Position numbers and translations under genes: made by a program. The notes under the pieces were generated by a model that did no database searches, was not told the DNA's origin, and was given only the letters and a program-made list of their open reading frames with translations. A DNA stretch of 7,829 nucleotides from Clostridiales bacterium (lineage in GTDB: Bacteria > Bacillota > Clostridia > Christensenellales > JAISNN01): the NCBI GenBank assembly GCA_031289865.1, contig JAITOQ010000098.1, positions 1-7,829 of the forward strand, written 5' to 3'. Numbering within the stretch: the first letter of the stretch is position 1; the number at the start of each line of letters is the position of its first letter. Of the stretch, positions 1 to 6,637 are shown piece after piece.

Positions 1-924
1 AAACCGCGTGTAGATACCGCCCCCCGACAAAAGGATTCGCTCAAAAGCACCTTTAAAAGCTACGGCGAACTGCTGAAGTCAAAGCTGTATGTGAAATGCT
101 ATATTTTAACCATGTTAGGCGCGTTTCTATACTACGCGATTGCCGTGACACTTGTCATATACGTTTTACTTATTTACGGCAATCAACACTATGATAATTT
201 CCCGATTTTCGGGACGATTACCCTTGCTCTGCTCGTCGTGAATATCCGTGATTTGTTTGAGAGCGCGCTCTTTGTCCCCAACTTTTTTATCATGAAAAAA
301 TTCGGCAAGCACCGTCCGTTTTTGATCGATCTGCCTATACTCTTCATCGGGTGCGCTATCCTCTTTTTTGTCACGTCCGCAACTCCGATTTGGATATATC
401 TCATCAGTATCGCCTTTATCGGCGGCGGCGTGTCGTGCCTTGCGGTCATACCGAACGCGCTCATGCCAGACCTCACGGACGTGGACGAACTCATATACGG
501 CATTCGCCGCGAAGGCGCAAGCGCGGGACTCATAAGCCTCGGAAAACAAGTGGTACAAGGGCTTGCCTTTTTGGTGCTTGGTATTGTTCTTACCGCATTC
601 GGATTGAGCGAAGAAAACGCGTCGCCCGAAAAAGCCACCGCCGCATCCCTTGCGGCAATGCGGCTCATGCTCTGCGTTTTGCCCGTCATAGGGAGCATCG
701 CCATGTTTTTCATCTCCCGTAAATACAACCTCAACGCAAAAAGTCACAACCTCATCAAAGAAAAAATCGCAGAAAAACGCGAAAAGGGCTTCGCCGTCCT
801 CACCGCCGAAGAGCGGCGCACATTCACGGATATCACGGGAATCGAAGCGTATAGGCTTTGGATTACGGAGAGTGCAGAATGCAAAATGCAGAATGAAGAA
901 TGCAGAATCGCGGATAATGGATAA
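1..924 (+). CDS. GPH-family (MelB-like) sugar/cation symporter, C-terminal part; 5' end outside the window
   Basis: Integral membrane transporter of the major facilitator superfamily, GPH branch, expected to import a glycoside or similar solute with Na+ or H+. The frame is open from base 1, so the start lies upstream; 307 residues are visible. They align by eye with residue ~223 to the end of the complete paralogue at 1100-2638, so roughly the N-terminal 220 residues (the first six helices) are missing. Shared landmarks are a KSYGELLKSKL-type loop, several hydrophobic helices, VPNFFIMKK, the DELIYGIRREG loop with LGKQ after it, FISRKYNL, and the basic tail KIAEKREKG. Substrate cannot be read from the sequence. 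Oddity: the last residues, from about nt 874, are encoded by a heptamer repeat array (GCAGAAT units) and replace the tail of the paralogue, so the natural C-terminus has probably been altered by the repeat. No terminator hairpin was seen after the stop. Confidence 0.9.
   Translation, partial: KPRVDTAPRQKDSLKSTFKSYGELLKSKLYVKCYILTMLGAFLYYAIAVTLVIYVLLIYGNQHYDNFPIFGTITLALLVVNIRDLFESALFVPNFFIMKKFGKHRPFLIDLPILFIGCAILFFVTSATPIWIYLISIAFIGGGVSCLAVIPNALMPDLTDVDELIYGIRREGASAGLISLGKQVVQGLAFLVLGIVLTAFGLSEENASPEKATAASLAAMRLMLCVLPVIGSIAMFFISRKYNLNAKSHNLIKEKIAEKREKGFAVLTAEERRTFTDITGIEAYRLWITESAECKMQNEECRIADNG
874..908 (+). repeat. Heptamer tandem array, 5 units (GCAGAAT type), left arm of repeat element 1
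   Basis: Five consecutive 7-nt units: GCAGAAT (874), GCAAAAT (881), GCAGAAT (888), GAAGAAT (895), GCAGAAT (902). They lie inside the 3' end of the first transporter gene and are translated as part of its tail. They are followed by CGCGGA (909-914), close to the reverse complement of the TCCGC anchor at 1044. The reverse-complement array lies at 1050-1077, so this is the left arm of an inverted pair. Confidence 0.9.
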
Positions 925-930
925 AAACGC

Positions 931-959
931 TTGCAATTTATCCTAATATAGTATATAAT
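931..959 (+). promoter_or_regulatory. Probable sigma-A-type promoter for the second GPH transporter
   Basis: A -35-like TTGCAA (931-936) is followed, after exactly 17 nt, by a perfect -10 TATAAT (954-959). Transcription would start near 966, giving a leader of about 134 nt to the ATG at 1100. That leader contains the conserved repeat core and the right heptamer array. The -35 matches consensus at four of six positions; spacing and -10 are ideal. It lies between the left heptamer arm and the core, so it may have arrived with the repeat element. Confidence 0.6.
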
Positions 960-992
960 ATAGGTATTATTAGTATGCTTTGAGAAGAGTTT

Positions 993-1023
993 CCGTTTTG
1001 GATTCTTCGCAAGCTCAGAATGA
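993..1023 (+). repeat. Conserved intergenic repeat core, copy 1
   Basis: This 31-nt stretch is identical to 4841-4871: CCGTTTTG followed by GATTCTTCGCAAGCTCAGAA and TGA. Its 23-nt inner part (1001-1023) is also identical at 6985-7007. It is an imperfect palindrome: ATTCT pairs with AGAAT at the ends and GC with GC near the middle. I recognise similar GATTCTTCG...CAGAATGA(CA) motifs as recurring intergenic repeats in many bacterial genomes; function unknown to me. Confidence 0.9.
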
Positions 1024-1043
1024 TATCTATATTTTTTTTTAAA

Positions 1044-1077
1044 TCCGCAATTTTGCATTCTGCATTTTGCGTTTTGC
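1044..1077 (+). repeat. Anchor plus inverted heptamer array, 4 units (ATTYTGC type), right arm of repeat element 1
   Basis: The anchor TCCGCAATTTT (1044-1054) runs into the units ATTTTGC (1050), ATTCTGC (1057), ATTTTGC (1064) and GTTTTGC (1071). These are reverse complements of the units at 874-908. The same anchor opens the right array of element 3 at 7036, where the heptamer differs. The array ends 7 nt before the ribosome binding site of the second transporter. Confidence 0.9.
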
Positions 1078-1084
1078 TTTCAAA

Positions 1085-1090
1085 AAGGAG
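1085..1090 (+). promoter_or_regulatory. Ribosome binding site fixing the start of the second GPH transporter
   Basis: AAGGAG lies 9 nt before ATG 1100 and decides the start. The reading frame is open further upstream to a TTG at 1067, but that codon lies inside the heptamer array and has no ribosome binding site. Confidence 0.85.
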
Positions 1091-1099
1091 AATTGTACT

Positions 1100-2638
1100 A
1101 TGTCCGAAAAAACTCAACGTCGCAAAAAACTGTTAAAAAAGGGCTGGGAGGTCGGCTCGTACGCCACGGGCTACGCATTAGGCGGAGGGGTCGGGCAAGT
1201 TTTGACCCTCTATTACATGAGCTTCCTCATGTTCGCCATGCAAATAGACCCCCTCTCCGCCGCGCTCATTTTGGGCGTCACAAAGGTTTGGGACGGGTTT
1301 ATCGACCCCGCTATCGGGGTTTTGGTGGACAAGACAAAATCACGGTTCGGGAGTTGCCGAAAATGGATTTTGATTTCTATCGTGCCTATTTTTATTACAT
1401 ATTTTATGCTGTGGTACAACTTCGGCATCACGAGCACATCGGGTAAAATCGCGTATTTTTTAATCGCTCAACTCTTATTCAGTACTGCGTCGTCCTTAGG
1501 CACCGTGCCTTACGAGGCTCTTCTGCCGCGCATGGTGGACGGCTATAAGGAGCGCATAAATTATTCGTCTTTCCGAACGGTTTTTTCGGGGATTGCCAAC
1601 GTCGCCAGCACCTATATTTACGCGGCTCTAATCCACGCAAAAGAGCCCGACGATTACCTTCTTTACCAAAAAGAATTCGCTATTATGGGGCTTGTTTTGG
1701 GCGCGATGTTCGCTATCCCTATGCTCATTACATTTTTGGGTTCAAAGGAAAAAATCATCAATACAAAGCCCGAAAATTTGAGCGTCAAGGGGGTCTTTAA
1801 AGACTATGCGGAGATTTTAAAATCAAAGCTGTTTCGCAAATGCTTTCTCCTCTCTATGCTCGGAAGCTTTATCTCCTATGCCGCGTCGATTGCCCTTACG
1901 ATTTTTGTCCTTTTGACCTACAGCGACCTCGACGTAAAAATTATCGGGATTACCCTTTCGCTGATATTTTTGGTCGTCAATATCAAGGGCGCGTTTGAAA
2001 TCGGCTTTTTCGTTCCGAATATCGTCATGATGAAAAAACGCAACAAGCACTTCCCGTTCCTCGTCGATCTCCCGATACTTGTCGCGGGCTGCATTATCCT
2101 CTTGTTTACGACTCCCGAAACGCATTTAGCGGTGTTTTTTATAGGCATAGCGCTCTTCGGTGCGGGGACGTCTTGCCTTTCGTTTGTCCCGAACGTACTT
2201 ATGCCCGACCTCCCCGACATCGACGAGTTGATGTACGGAAAAAGGCGCGAGGGCGCGAACGGCGGTCTTGTGACCCTCGGCAGACAAGTGACGTCCGGAC
2301 TTGCTTTTCTGATATTCGGAGTGGTTTTAACGCTTTTAAATCTAAATGAGGACAATGCGTCGACCGCGCAATACACCCCTCAAAATATTGCCGCACTCAA
2401 AATCATGCTTTGCGCCATTCCGATAATCGGCGGCGCGGTTATGTTTTTCATTTCGCGCACATACAACCTTGACGATAAGAGCCACGCGCTCATAAAAGCG
2501 AAGATCGCCGAAAAACGTGAAAAAGGAAGCGTAGATTTTTCAAAAGACGAGCGCGTTTTGCTTGAAAAAATCACGGGAACGGAGTATAATAGATTATGGA
2601 TTGCAAAAGAAGACGTTGTTCAAACCGCAATCGAATAG
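1100..2638 (+). CDS. GPH-family (MelB-like) sugar/cation symporter, complete
   Basis: A 512-residue polytopic inner-membrane symporter with about 12 predicted helices, a usual length for the GPH family (MelB, XynP, YicJ type). The family signature is clear after helix 2: KVWDGFIDPAIG at 63-74 followed by the basic loop DKTKSRFGSCRKW. D65 and D69 match MelB D55 and D59 of the cation site. The position equivalent to MelB D124 appears to be T135 (LGTVPYEALLP), so ion coupling or specificity may differ from MelB. The central cytoplasmic loop is about residues 213-245; the second half carries DELMYGKRREG (375-385) and LGRQ. The tail is basic (YNLDDKSHALIKAKIAEKREKG region). The start is ATG 1100 with AAGGAG. 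It is a tandem paralogue of the gene at 1-924. The last 19 nt overlap the convergent YhhN-family gene. Substrate unknown; sugars or glycosides are likely from the family. Confidence 0.92.
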   Translation: MSEKTQRRKKLLKKGWEVGSYATGYALGGGVGQVLTLYYMSFLMFAMQIDPLSAALILGVTKVWDGFIDPAIGVLVDKTKSRFGSCRKWILISIVPIFITYFMLWYNFGITSTSGKIAYFLIAQLLFSTASSLGTVPYEALLPRMVDGYKERINYSSFRTVFSGIANVASTYIYAALIHAKEPDDYLLYQKEFAIMGLVLGAMFAIPMLITFLGSKEKIINTKPENLSVKGVFKDYAEILKSKLFRKCFLLSMLGSFISYAASIALTIFVLLTYSDLDVKIIGITLSLIFLVVNIKGAFEIGFFVPNIVMMKKRNKHFPFLVDLPILVAGCIILLFTTPETHLAVFFIGIALFGAGTSCLSFVPNVLMPDLPDIDELMYGKRREGANGGLVTLGRQVTSGLAFLIFGVVLTLLNLNEDNASTAQYTPQNIAALKIMLCAIPIIGGAVMFFISRTYNLDDKSHALIKAKIAEKREKGSVDFSKDERVLLEKITGTEYNRLWIAKEDVVQTAIE

Positions 2639-3366
2639 ACAAAGCCCCATTGCGCCAAAGCGTAGCAAACCATAATGAAATAAAATATAATCCTTTTTGA
2701 GGTCTTTCCGTCGGTAAAATTAAAGACGGCAAGCAGAAAATCACTCGCGGCAAACAGCAATGCGGACACAAAAATCAAAACGTTTTGCGCCGTCGCCTCC
2801 CATAAGACAAGGTTAAAAGCGGAGAGGACAAAAACACCTAAAACAAGCGCGTACACCACTATTGCAAAGCCAATCTTGTGGTTCCCCGTCTTTTTCTGAA
2901 TTTTCAACGCAAGAATGAGTGCGGGGATCAAAAAGAAAGGCATTCCCAACGGCGATGACGGCTGAAATTCGCCGCGTCCGACAAACACCGCTATATAGAG
3001 CGCGTGTCCCGCGACAAAACACAGCCCGCCAAGCGCGTTAAATATGAGGGTTATCCGCTTTTTTTGCCGAAGTTCTTTTTGTGCCGTATCCGTGTCGATT
3101 GCACCGGCTTTATTTCGCCCTACAAGCGAATGCAGACTCAAAAGCACGTCCCCCGCCCCGCCCAAAACAAGCGCGGCGAGGATCATGCCCGCGCCGTCTC
3201 CGCTTCCGTGCGCCGCAAAAAAAACCGCGCCGCCCGCAATAAACAACGCGGATGTAAGAGTCTTAAATACGAGCTTAAAACGCGGTTCTATACCGTCGAG
3301 AAAAGCCGTCCAAACCGCAAAAAGCAGACTGAAAACCGTCATAGGTATCACAAAAAAAATCAACAT
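2620..3366 (-). CDS. YhhN/TMEM86-family integral membrane protein, putative lysoplasmalogenase
   Basis: A 248-residue, mostly hydrophobic protein with about eight membrane segments. It matches the YhhN/TMEM86 family: LGGAGDVLLS (68-77, family Asp at D73), a Phe/Gly/His stretch FVAGHALY (117-124, H121), LLFAASDFLLA (203-213, second conserved Asp D209) and the closing YALAQ (235-239). Eukaryotic members hydrolyse the vinyl ether bond of lysoplasmalogens; many anaerobic clostridia make plasmalogens, so a role in ether-lipid turnover is plausible but inferred. A hydrophilic loop at about 82-104, rich in Lys, Arg and Asp, interrupts the core between the two halves and looks longer than usual. The start is ATG at 3366 with GAGGGT (3375-3380) 8 nt upstream. 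The gene is divergent from the CMD gene (69-nt AT-rich gap) and its stop overlaps the end of the GPH transporter. Confidence 0.85.
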   Translation of the reverse strand: MLIFFVIPMTVFSLLFAVWTAFLDGIEPRFKLVFKTLTSALFIAGGAVFFAAHGSGDGAGMILAALVLGGAGDVLLSLHSLVGRNKAGAIDTDTAQKELRQKKRITLIFNALGGLCFVAGHALYIAVFVGRGEFQPSSPLGMPFFLIPALILALKIQKKTGNHKIGFAIVVYALVLGVFVLSAFNLVLWEATAQNVLIFVSALLFAASDFLLAVFNFTDGKTSKRIIFYFIMVCYALAQWGFVYSIAV

Positions 3367-3435
3367 ATTTTTTTACCCTCAAATAATTTTTTTTATTTTA
3401 AAAAACATACTTTTAAAGCGATATAGGAGATTATC

Positions 3436-3960
3436 ATGCCGAGAATAAGTATCCCCGACTACAAGGCCCTAAGTCCCGAAGCAAAAGCCGAATACGACAA
3501 TCAAGTCAAAACCCACGGCAGAATCACAAACATGAAAAAGACGCTTTTACACGACGTTCCGTCCTTTCGCGTCCTCATGGAATGGTATCCGCTCCGCGAC
3601 GAGGTCGTGAAGGTCGTCGGCGAATTTGCGCTAAACGTCTTTGCGTACGCGATAAGCTACGGAAACGATTGTTTGGTATGCTCGACATTTTTTCGCAAAA
3701 TCCTACGCGACAACGGCAAGGATCCCGACGCGCTCGACTTAGACGAAACCTCCGCGCTCCTCATGGAGTATGCAACGGCTTGCGTCGCAAAGCCCGTGAC
3801 CGTCTCCGACGCGCTTTTTGAACGCTTGCGGAAACGCTTCGGCGAAAAGGAGATTGTCCTACTCACCGCATTCGCGGGAATAATGATTGCAACAAACCTT
3901 ATCAACAACGCGCTCGACGTCGATTTGGACGACTATTTGACCTCTTACGCAAAAAAATAA
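3436..3960 (+). CDS. Carboxymuconolactone decarboxylase / AhpD-like family protein
   Basis: A 174-residue soluble, helical protein of the CMD/AhpD-like superfamily. Family members are either lactone decarboxylases or CxxC alkylhydroperoxidases. The segment around residues 61-90 (VGEFALNVFAYAISYGNDCL then VCSTFFRKIL) matches the core helix. C79 and C82 form a CxxC pair, but the position of the AhpD proton-relay His (+4 from the second Cys) is F86, so classical AhpD chemistry is doubtful while a thiol-disulfide role remains possible. The N-terminus (1-60, with LHDVPSFRVLMEWYPLRD) resembles that of other CMD proteins. The start is ATG 3436 with AGGAGA 5 nt upstream. The SDR gene follows after 48 nt with no terminator, so the two are probably co-transcribed. 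No convincing promoter was found in the gap with the divergent YhhN gene. Natural substrate unknown. Confidence 0.8.
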   Translation: MPRISIPDYKALSPEAKAEYDNQVKTHGRITNMKKTLLHDVPSFRVLMEWYPLRDEVVKVVGEFALNVFAYAISYGNDCLVCSTFFRKILRDNGKDPDALDLDETSALLMEYATACVAKPVTVSDALFERLRKRFGEKEIVLLTAFAGIMIATNLINNALDVDLDDYLTSYAKK

Positions 3961-4008
3961 TCTACTTATATTTTACATCATATCGCAAAAATTCGCAAGG
4001 AGTTTTAT

Positions 4009-4818
4009 ATGAATTATTCGGAATTTAAAAATAAAACCGTATTTATCACGGGCGCGGCAAAGGGACAAGGCAGAGCCGTCGCCTTAGCTTTTGCACGCGA
4101 GGGTGCGAACGTAATCGCATTTGACCTCGGCAAAAAGCTCACCTACCCGATTTACAACGACGGGAGCAAAAGCGCGCTCGCCGACCTAAAAGCGGAAATT
4201 GAAGCACTCGGTGCAAAAGCCTACGTTTATGCGGGCGACGTCCGAAACGCCGCGGATTTACAAGCGGCAGTCGAGGAAGGAGTCAAGGCGTTCGGCACGA
4301 TCGATTATCTCTTTAATAACGCGGGCATATGCGCCTACGGCTATTCGCATGAGCTGACCGAAAACGAATGGGATTCTATGATAGACATCAATCTCAAGGG
4401 CGCGTGGCTCGCGGGAAAATATATAATCCCCGTCATGCGAAAAGCGGGGAGCGGAGTTATCATAAACAACTCCTCCGTCGGCGGCTTGCGCGGCATGAAC
4501 CGCCTCTCCCACTATGCCGCCAGCAAATGGGCGCTCGTCGGACTGACCAAATCATGGGCACTCGAAAACGCCGAACACGGTATCCGTGTCATAAGTATCC
4601 ACCCCACGGGAGTCAATACCCCCATGAACGACGGGCTCGCCTTTATGGAGGGCGCAACTCCCGAAGAAATCGCCGTCCGCAGCGCGGGCAACCTAATCCC
4701 CGTCCCGTGGATCGAACCCGAAGACGTCGCCGATTCGGTTCTGTTTTTGTGCAGCGACAAGGCGAAGTACGTCACGGGCAGTCAGTATGTGTTGGACGCC
4801 GGGTTACTGACAAGATAG
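4009..4818 (+). CDS. Short-chain dehydrogenase, resembling mycofactocin-associated (nicotinoprotein) SDRs
   Basis: A 269-residue classical SDR, expected to oxidise an alcohol or reduce a ketone with NAD(H). Motifs in order: TGAAKGQG (14-21) for the dinucleotide, D39 favouring NAD over NADP, NNAG (103-106), N128, catalytic S156, Y169 and K173 (YAASK), and the substrate-loop stretch HPTGVNTPM (198-206). Between FDL (38-40) and EALGAKAYVYAGDV lies an insert of about 20-25 residues (KKLTYPIYNDGSKSALADLK). This insert, with GQGR, HPTGVNTPM and PVPWIEPEDVADSVLFLCSD near the C-terminus, is what I associate with the mycofactocin-coupled/carveol dehydrogenase subfamily, in which NAD is held without free exchange. 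No mycofactocin biosynthesis gene lies in this window. AAGGAG sits 6 nt before the ATG. It probably shares a transcript with the CMD gene. An ordinary NAD-dependent SDR of similar sequence is the main alternative. Confidence 0.88.
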   Translation: MNYSEFKNKTVFITGAAKGQGRAVALAFAREGANVIAFDLGKKLTYPIYNDGSKSALADLKAEIEALGAKAYVYAGDVRNAADLQAAVEEGVKAFGTIDYLFNNAGICAYGYSHELTENEWDSMIDINLKGAWLAGKYIIPVMRKAGSGVIINNSSVGGLRGMNRLSHYAASKWALVGLTKSWALENAEHGIRVISIHPTGVNTPMNDGLAFMEGATPEEIAVRSAGNLIPVPWIEPEDVADSVLFLCSDKAKYVTGSQYVLDAGLLTR

Positions 4819-4840
4819 TTTTTTAGTCGTTATACAACTA

Positions 4841-4873
4841 CCGTTTTGGATTCTTCGCAAGCTCAGAATGACA
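4841..4873 (+). repeat. Conserved intergenic repeat core, copy 2
   Basis: Bases 4841-4871 are identical to copy 1 at 993-1023, and 4849-4873 are identical to copy 3 at 6985-7009 (25 nt, ending AATGACA). It starts 22 nt after the SDR stop codon, in the same orientation as the other copies. No heptamer arm is visible on its left, where the gene ends. Confidence 0.9.
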
Positions 4874-4887
4874 TTTACTTATGATCC

Positions 4888-4922
4888 TTACTTGTTACCT
4901 ATTACTTGTTACTTGTTACCTA
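4888..4922 (+). repeat. Heptamer tandem array, 5 units (TTACTTG/TTACCTA), right arm of repeat element 2
   Basis: Five exact-length units: TTACTTG (4888), TTACCTA (4895), TTACTTG (4902), TTACTTG (4909), TTACCTA (4916). It lies 14 nt after the core and runs directly into the terminator at 4924. The unit sequence is unrelated to those of the other two elements, but it is also pyrimidine-rich on this side of the core, as they are. Confidence 0.9.
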
Positions 4923-4925
4923 TAA

Positions 4926-4953
4926 AAAAAGACCGCCATACGACGGTCTTTTT
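4926..4953. terminator. rny: Bidirectional rho-independent terminator between the SDR and RNase Y genes
   Basis: AAAAAGACCG (4926-4935) pairs perfectly with CGGTCTTTTT (4944-4953) around an 8-nt loop. On the minus strand the hairpin begins 17 nt after the RNase Y stop and ends in a run of T; on the plus strand it ends in TTTTT and serves the CMD/SDR operon. The convergent gene order fits a shared terminator. Confidence 0.9.
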
Positions 4954-4969
4954 AAAATCCTTATAGTTT

Positions 4970-6634
4970 TTACTTCGCGTATTCGATACTGCGAAGCTCT
5001 CTGATGACGTTGACTTTGATTTGTCCCGGATAATCGAGTTCGCTTTCGAGTTTGTGAGCGATCTCTTTTGCGAGGAAAACCGTCGTGCTGTCGTCTACCT
5101 CGTTAGGTTTGACGATAACTCTGATTTCGCGTCCCGCTTGGATAGCGTATGACTGCTCCACCCCTCTGAATGAGTTTGCGATATCCTCCAATTTTTCGAG
5201 CCGTTTGACGTAGTTTTCTACCGATTCGCGGCGCGCACCCGGTCTTGCGCCGGATATGGCGTCGGCGGCTTGGACAAGGATAGCCTCGATTGATTCGGGT
5301 TGAACGTCGCCGTGGTGAGCGGCGATACAGTGGACGACCTCTTTGCTCTCTTTAAACTTTTTGGCAAGGTCTACGCCGATTTGAATGTGCGTCCCCTCGA
5401 CCGTGCTGTCGATAGCCTTTCCGATGTCGTGCAACAGTCCCGCACGTTTTGCGAGTTTTACGTCCGCGCCTAATTCCGCCGCCATAGCGGACGCAAGGTT
5501 TGCGACCTCAACGGAATGCTTCAAGACGTTTTGACCGTAACTTGTACGGTACTTTAAGCGTCCCAACAGACGAATCAATTCGGGATGAACCCCAAAAATC
5601 CCCATATCGAATACCGCGGCTTCTCCCGCCTCTTTGATACTCGCGTCCACGTCCTTTTTGACGCGATCGACCATTTCTTCGATACGAGCGGGGTGAATTC
5701 TCCCGTCCGCAATGAGCTTTTCGAGAGTCAAACGCGCAACCTCGCGCCGAACGGGATCAAACCCCGACAACGTAATGACGTCCGGCGTATCGTCGATGAT
5801 GAGATCGACGCCCGTCGCGCTTTCAAAGGCGCGAATATTTCTGCCCATTCTTCCGATGATACGACCCTTAAGCTCCTCGCTCGGCAGCGGTACGACCGAA
5901 ACCGTGATTTCGGCGGCGTGGTCGGTAGCGCATTTTTGAATAGCTTGCCCGACGATTTCCTTTGCCTTTTTGAGTCCGTCCTCTTTTGCCGCATTCTCTA
6001 TTTCGCGGATTAAATTGACGGCGTCTTTTCTCGCCTCCTCAGCCATTGCCTCGATCAAACGGTCTTTCGCCTCTTGCTTTGTCAGCTCCGCGACCTTTTC
6101 AAGCTCCGCAAGCATTTTTTCATGCGAACGCCCAAGTTCGGCTTCGATCACGGCAATCGCGGCTTCTTTTTTTAGAAAATCCGCGGCAAGATCGGTTTCT
6201 TTCTTTAGAATGTCTTGTTTCAGTTTTTCGACGGAATCGCGCTTTTGGTCAAGCTGTTGTTCCTTTTTGTCGAGAAGGTCTTCCTTCTTGTCAATCGCTT
6301 CTTCTTTTTGGAGCAATCTCGTTTCGATCTTTTGGATCTCGCTTTTTCTTTCTTTTGATTCCTTTTCAAATTCCGCTCTCAGCTTATGTTGTTCCTCTTT
6401 CGCTTCCAACAGAGCCTCTTTTCTGAGGTTTTTGGCTTCGACCTTGGCTTCCTCTTTTAGCTTTTCGGCTTCGCTTTTTGCAGACCCAAGATTGCTTTTC
6501 GTCAAACGCTTCAAGACAAAAAAGCAAATCGCCGCACCCGCCGCCGCACACACGACAAAGAGTGCTATGGCAAGTCCGATTTTCATATCCGCAAAAACAA
6601 CCGACTTTAGAGCGGAGGTAATAGTGTAAAACAT
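4970..6634 (-). CDS. rny: Ribonuclease Y
   Basis: A 554-residue membrane-anchored endoribonuclease that initiates mRNA decay and processing in Bacillota, normally as part of a degradosome-like network at the inner face of the membrane. Order of parts: short N-terminus with a transmembrane helix at about 18-41; long charged coiled coil at about 50-235, rich in Lys, Glu and Ala; KH domain at about 245-310 with the GxxG loop GRMG (261-264); HD domain at about 365-460 with H373, the H402-D403 pair, H440/H441 and D458; then the family C-terminal domain with GARPGARRES. The full length is slightly above the ~520 residues of the Bacillus enzyme, due to about 16 extra N-terminal residues. The start at 6634 has GGAGGA only 3 nt upstream; a second in-frame ATG at 6586 would give a more usual N-terminus but has only a weak ribosome binding site. 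It has a strong promoter at 6722-6750 and the terminator at 4926-4953, so it is probably monocistronic. Confidence 0.97.
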   Translation of the reverse strand: MFYTITSALKSVVFADMKIGLAIALFVVCAAAGAAICFFVLKRLTKSNLGSAKSEAEKLKEEAKVEAKNLRKEALLEAKEEQHKLRAEFEKESKERKSEIQKIETRLLQKEEAIDKKEDLLDKKEQQLDQKRDSVEKLKQDILKKETDLAADFLKKEAAIAVIEAELGRSHEKMLAELEKVAELTKQEAKDRLIEAMAEEARKDAVNLIREIENAAKEDGLKKAKEIVGQAIQKCATDHAAEITVSVVPLPSEELKGRIIGRMGRNIRAFESATGVDLIIDDTPDVITLSGFDPVRREVARLTLEKLIADGRIHPARIEEMVDRVKKDVDASIKEAGEAAVFDMGIFGVHPELIRLLGRLKYRTSYGQNVLKHSVEVANLASAMAAELGADVKLAKRAGLLHDIGKAIDSTVEGTHIQIGVDLAKKFKESKEVVHCIAAHHGDVQPESIEAILVQAADAISGARPGARRESVENYVKRLEKLEDIANSFRGVEQSYAIQAGREIRVIVKPNEVDDSTTVFLAKEIAHKLESELDYPGQIKVNVIRELRSIEYAK

Positions 6635-6637
6635 AGT

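Noticed and set aside
1001..1040. Repeat core plus T-run as a transcription terminator or attenuator in the transporter leader
   Set aside because: The core hairpin has only five good outer pairs with internal mismatches, and the run of nine T starts 8 nt after it; geometry does not fit a rho-independent terminator.
744..1058. Minus-strand open frame of 104 codons across the end of the first transporter and the gap
   Set aside because: Its sequence (HSELAKNPKR and similar) is a translation of the repeat core and the heptamer array; no ribosome binding site or conserved domain.
874..1077. CRISPR-like array
   Set aside because: Units are 7 nt, contiguous and without spacers, so they are simple tandem repeats and not CRISPR repeats.
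1067..1099. Upstream TTG start extending the second GPH transporter by 11 residues
   Set aside because: The TTG lies in the heptamer array and has no ribosome binding site, whereas ATG 1100 has AAGGAG at good spacing.
3004..3448. Plus-strand open frames opposite the YhhN-family gene
   Set aside because: They are antisense to a clear membrane-protein gene and are rich in Arg/Lys and Pro without a domain.
5970..6629. Plus-strand open frame of 219 codons, rich in Ser and Phe
   Set aside because: Antisense shadow of the Lys/Glu/Ala-rich coiled coil of RNase Y; low-complexity composition explains the lack of stops.
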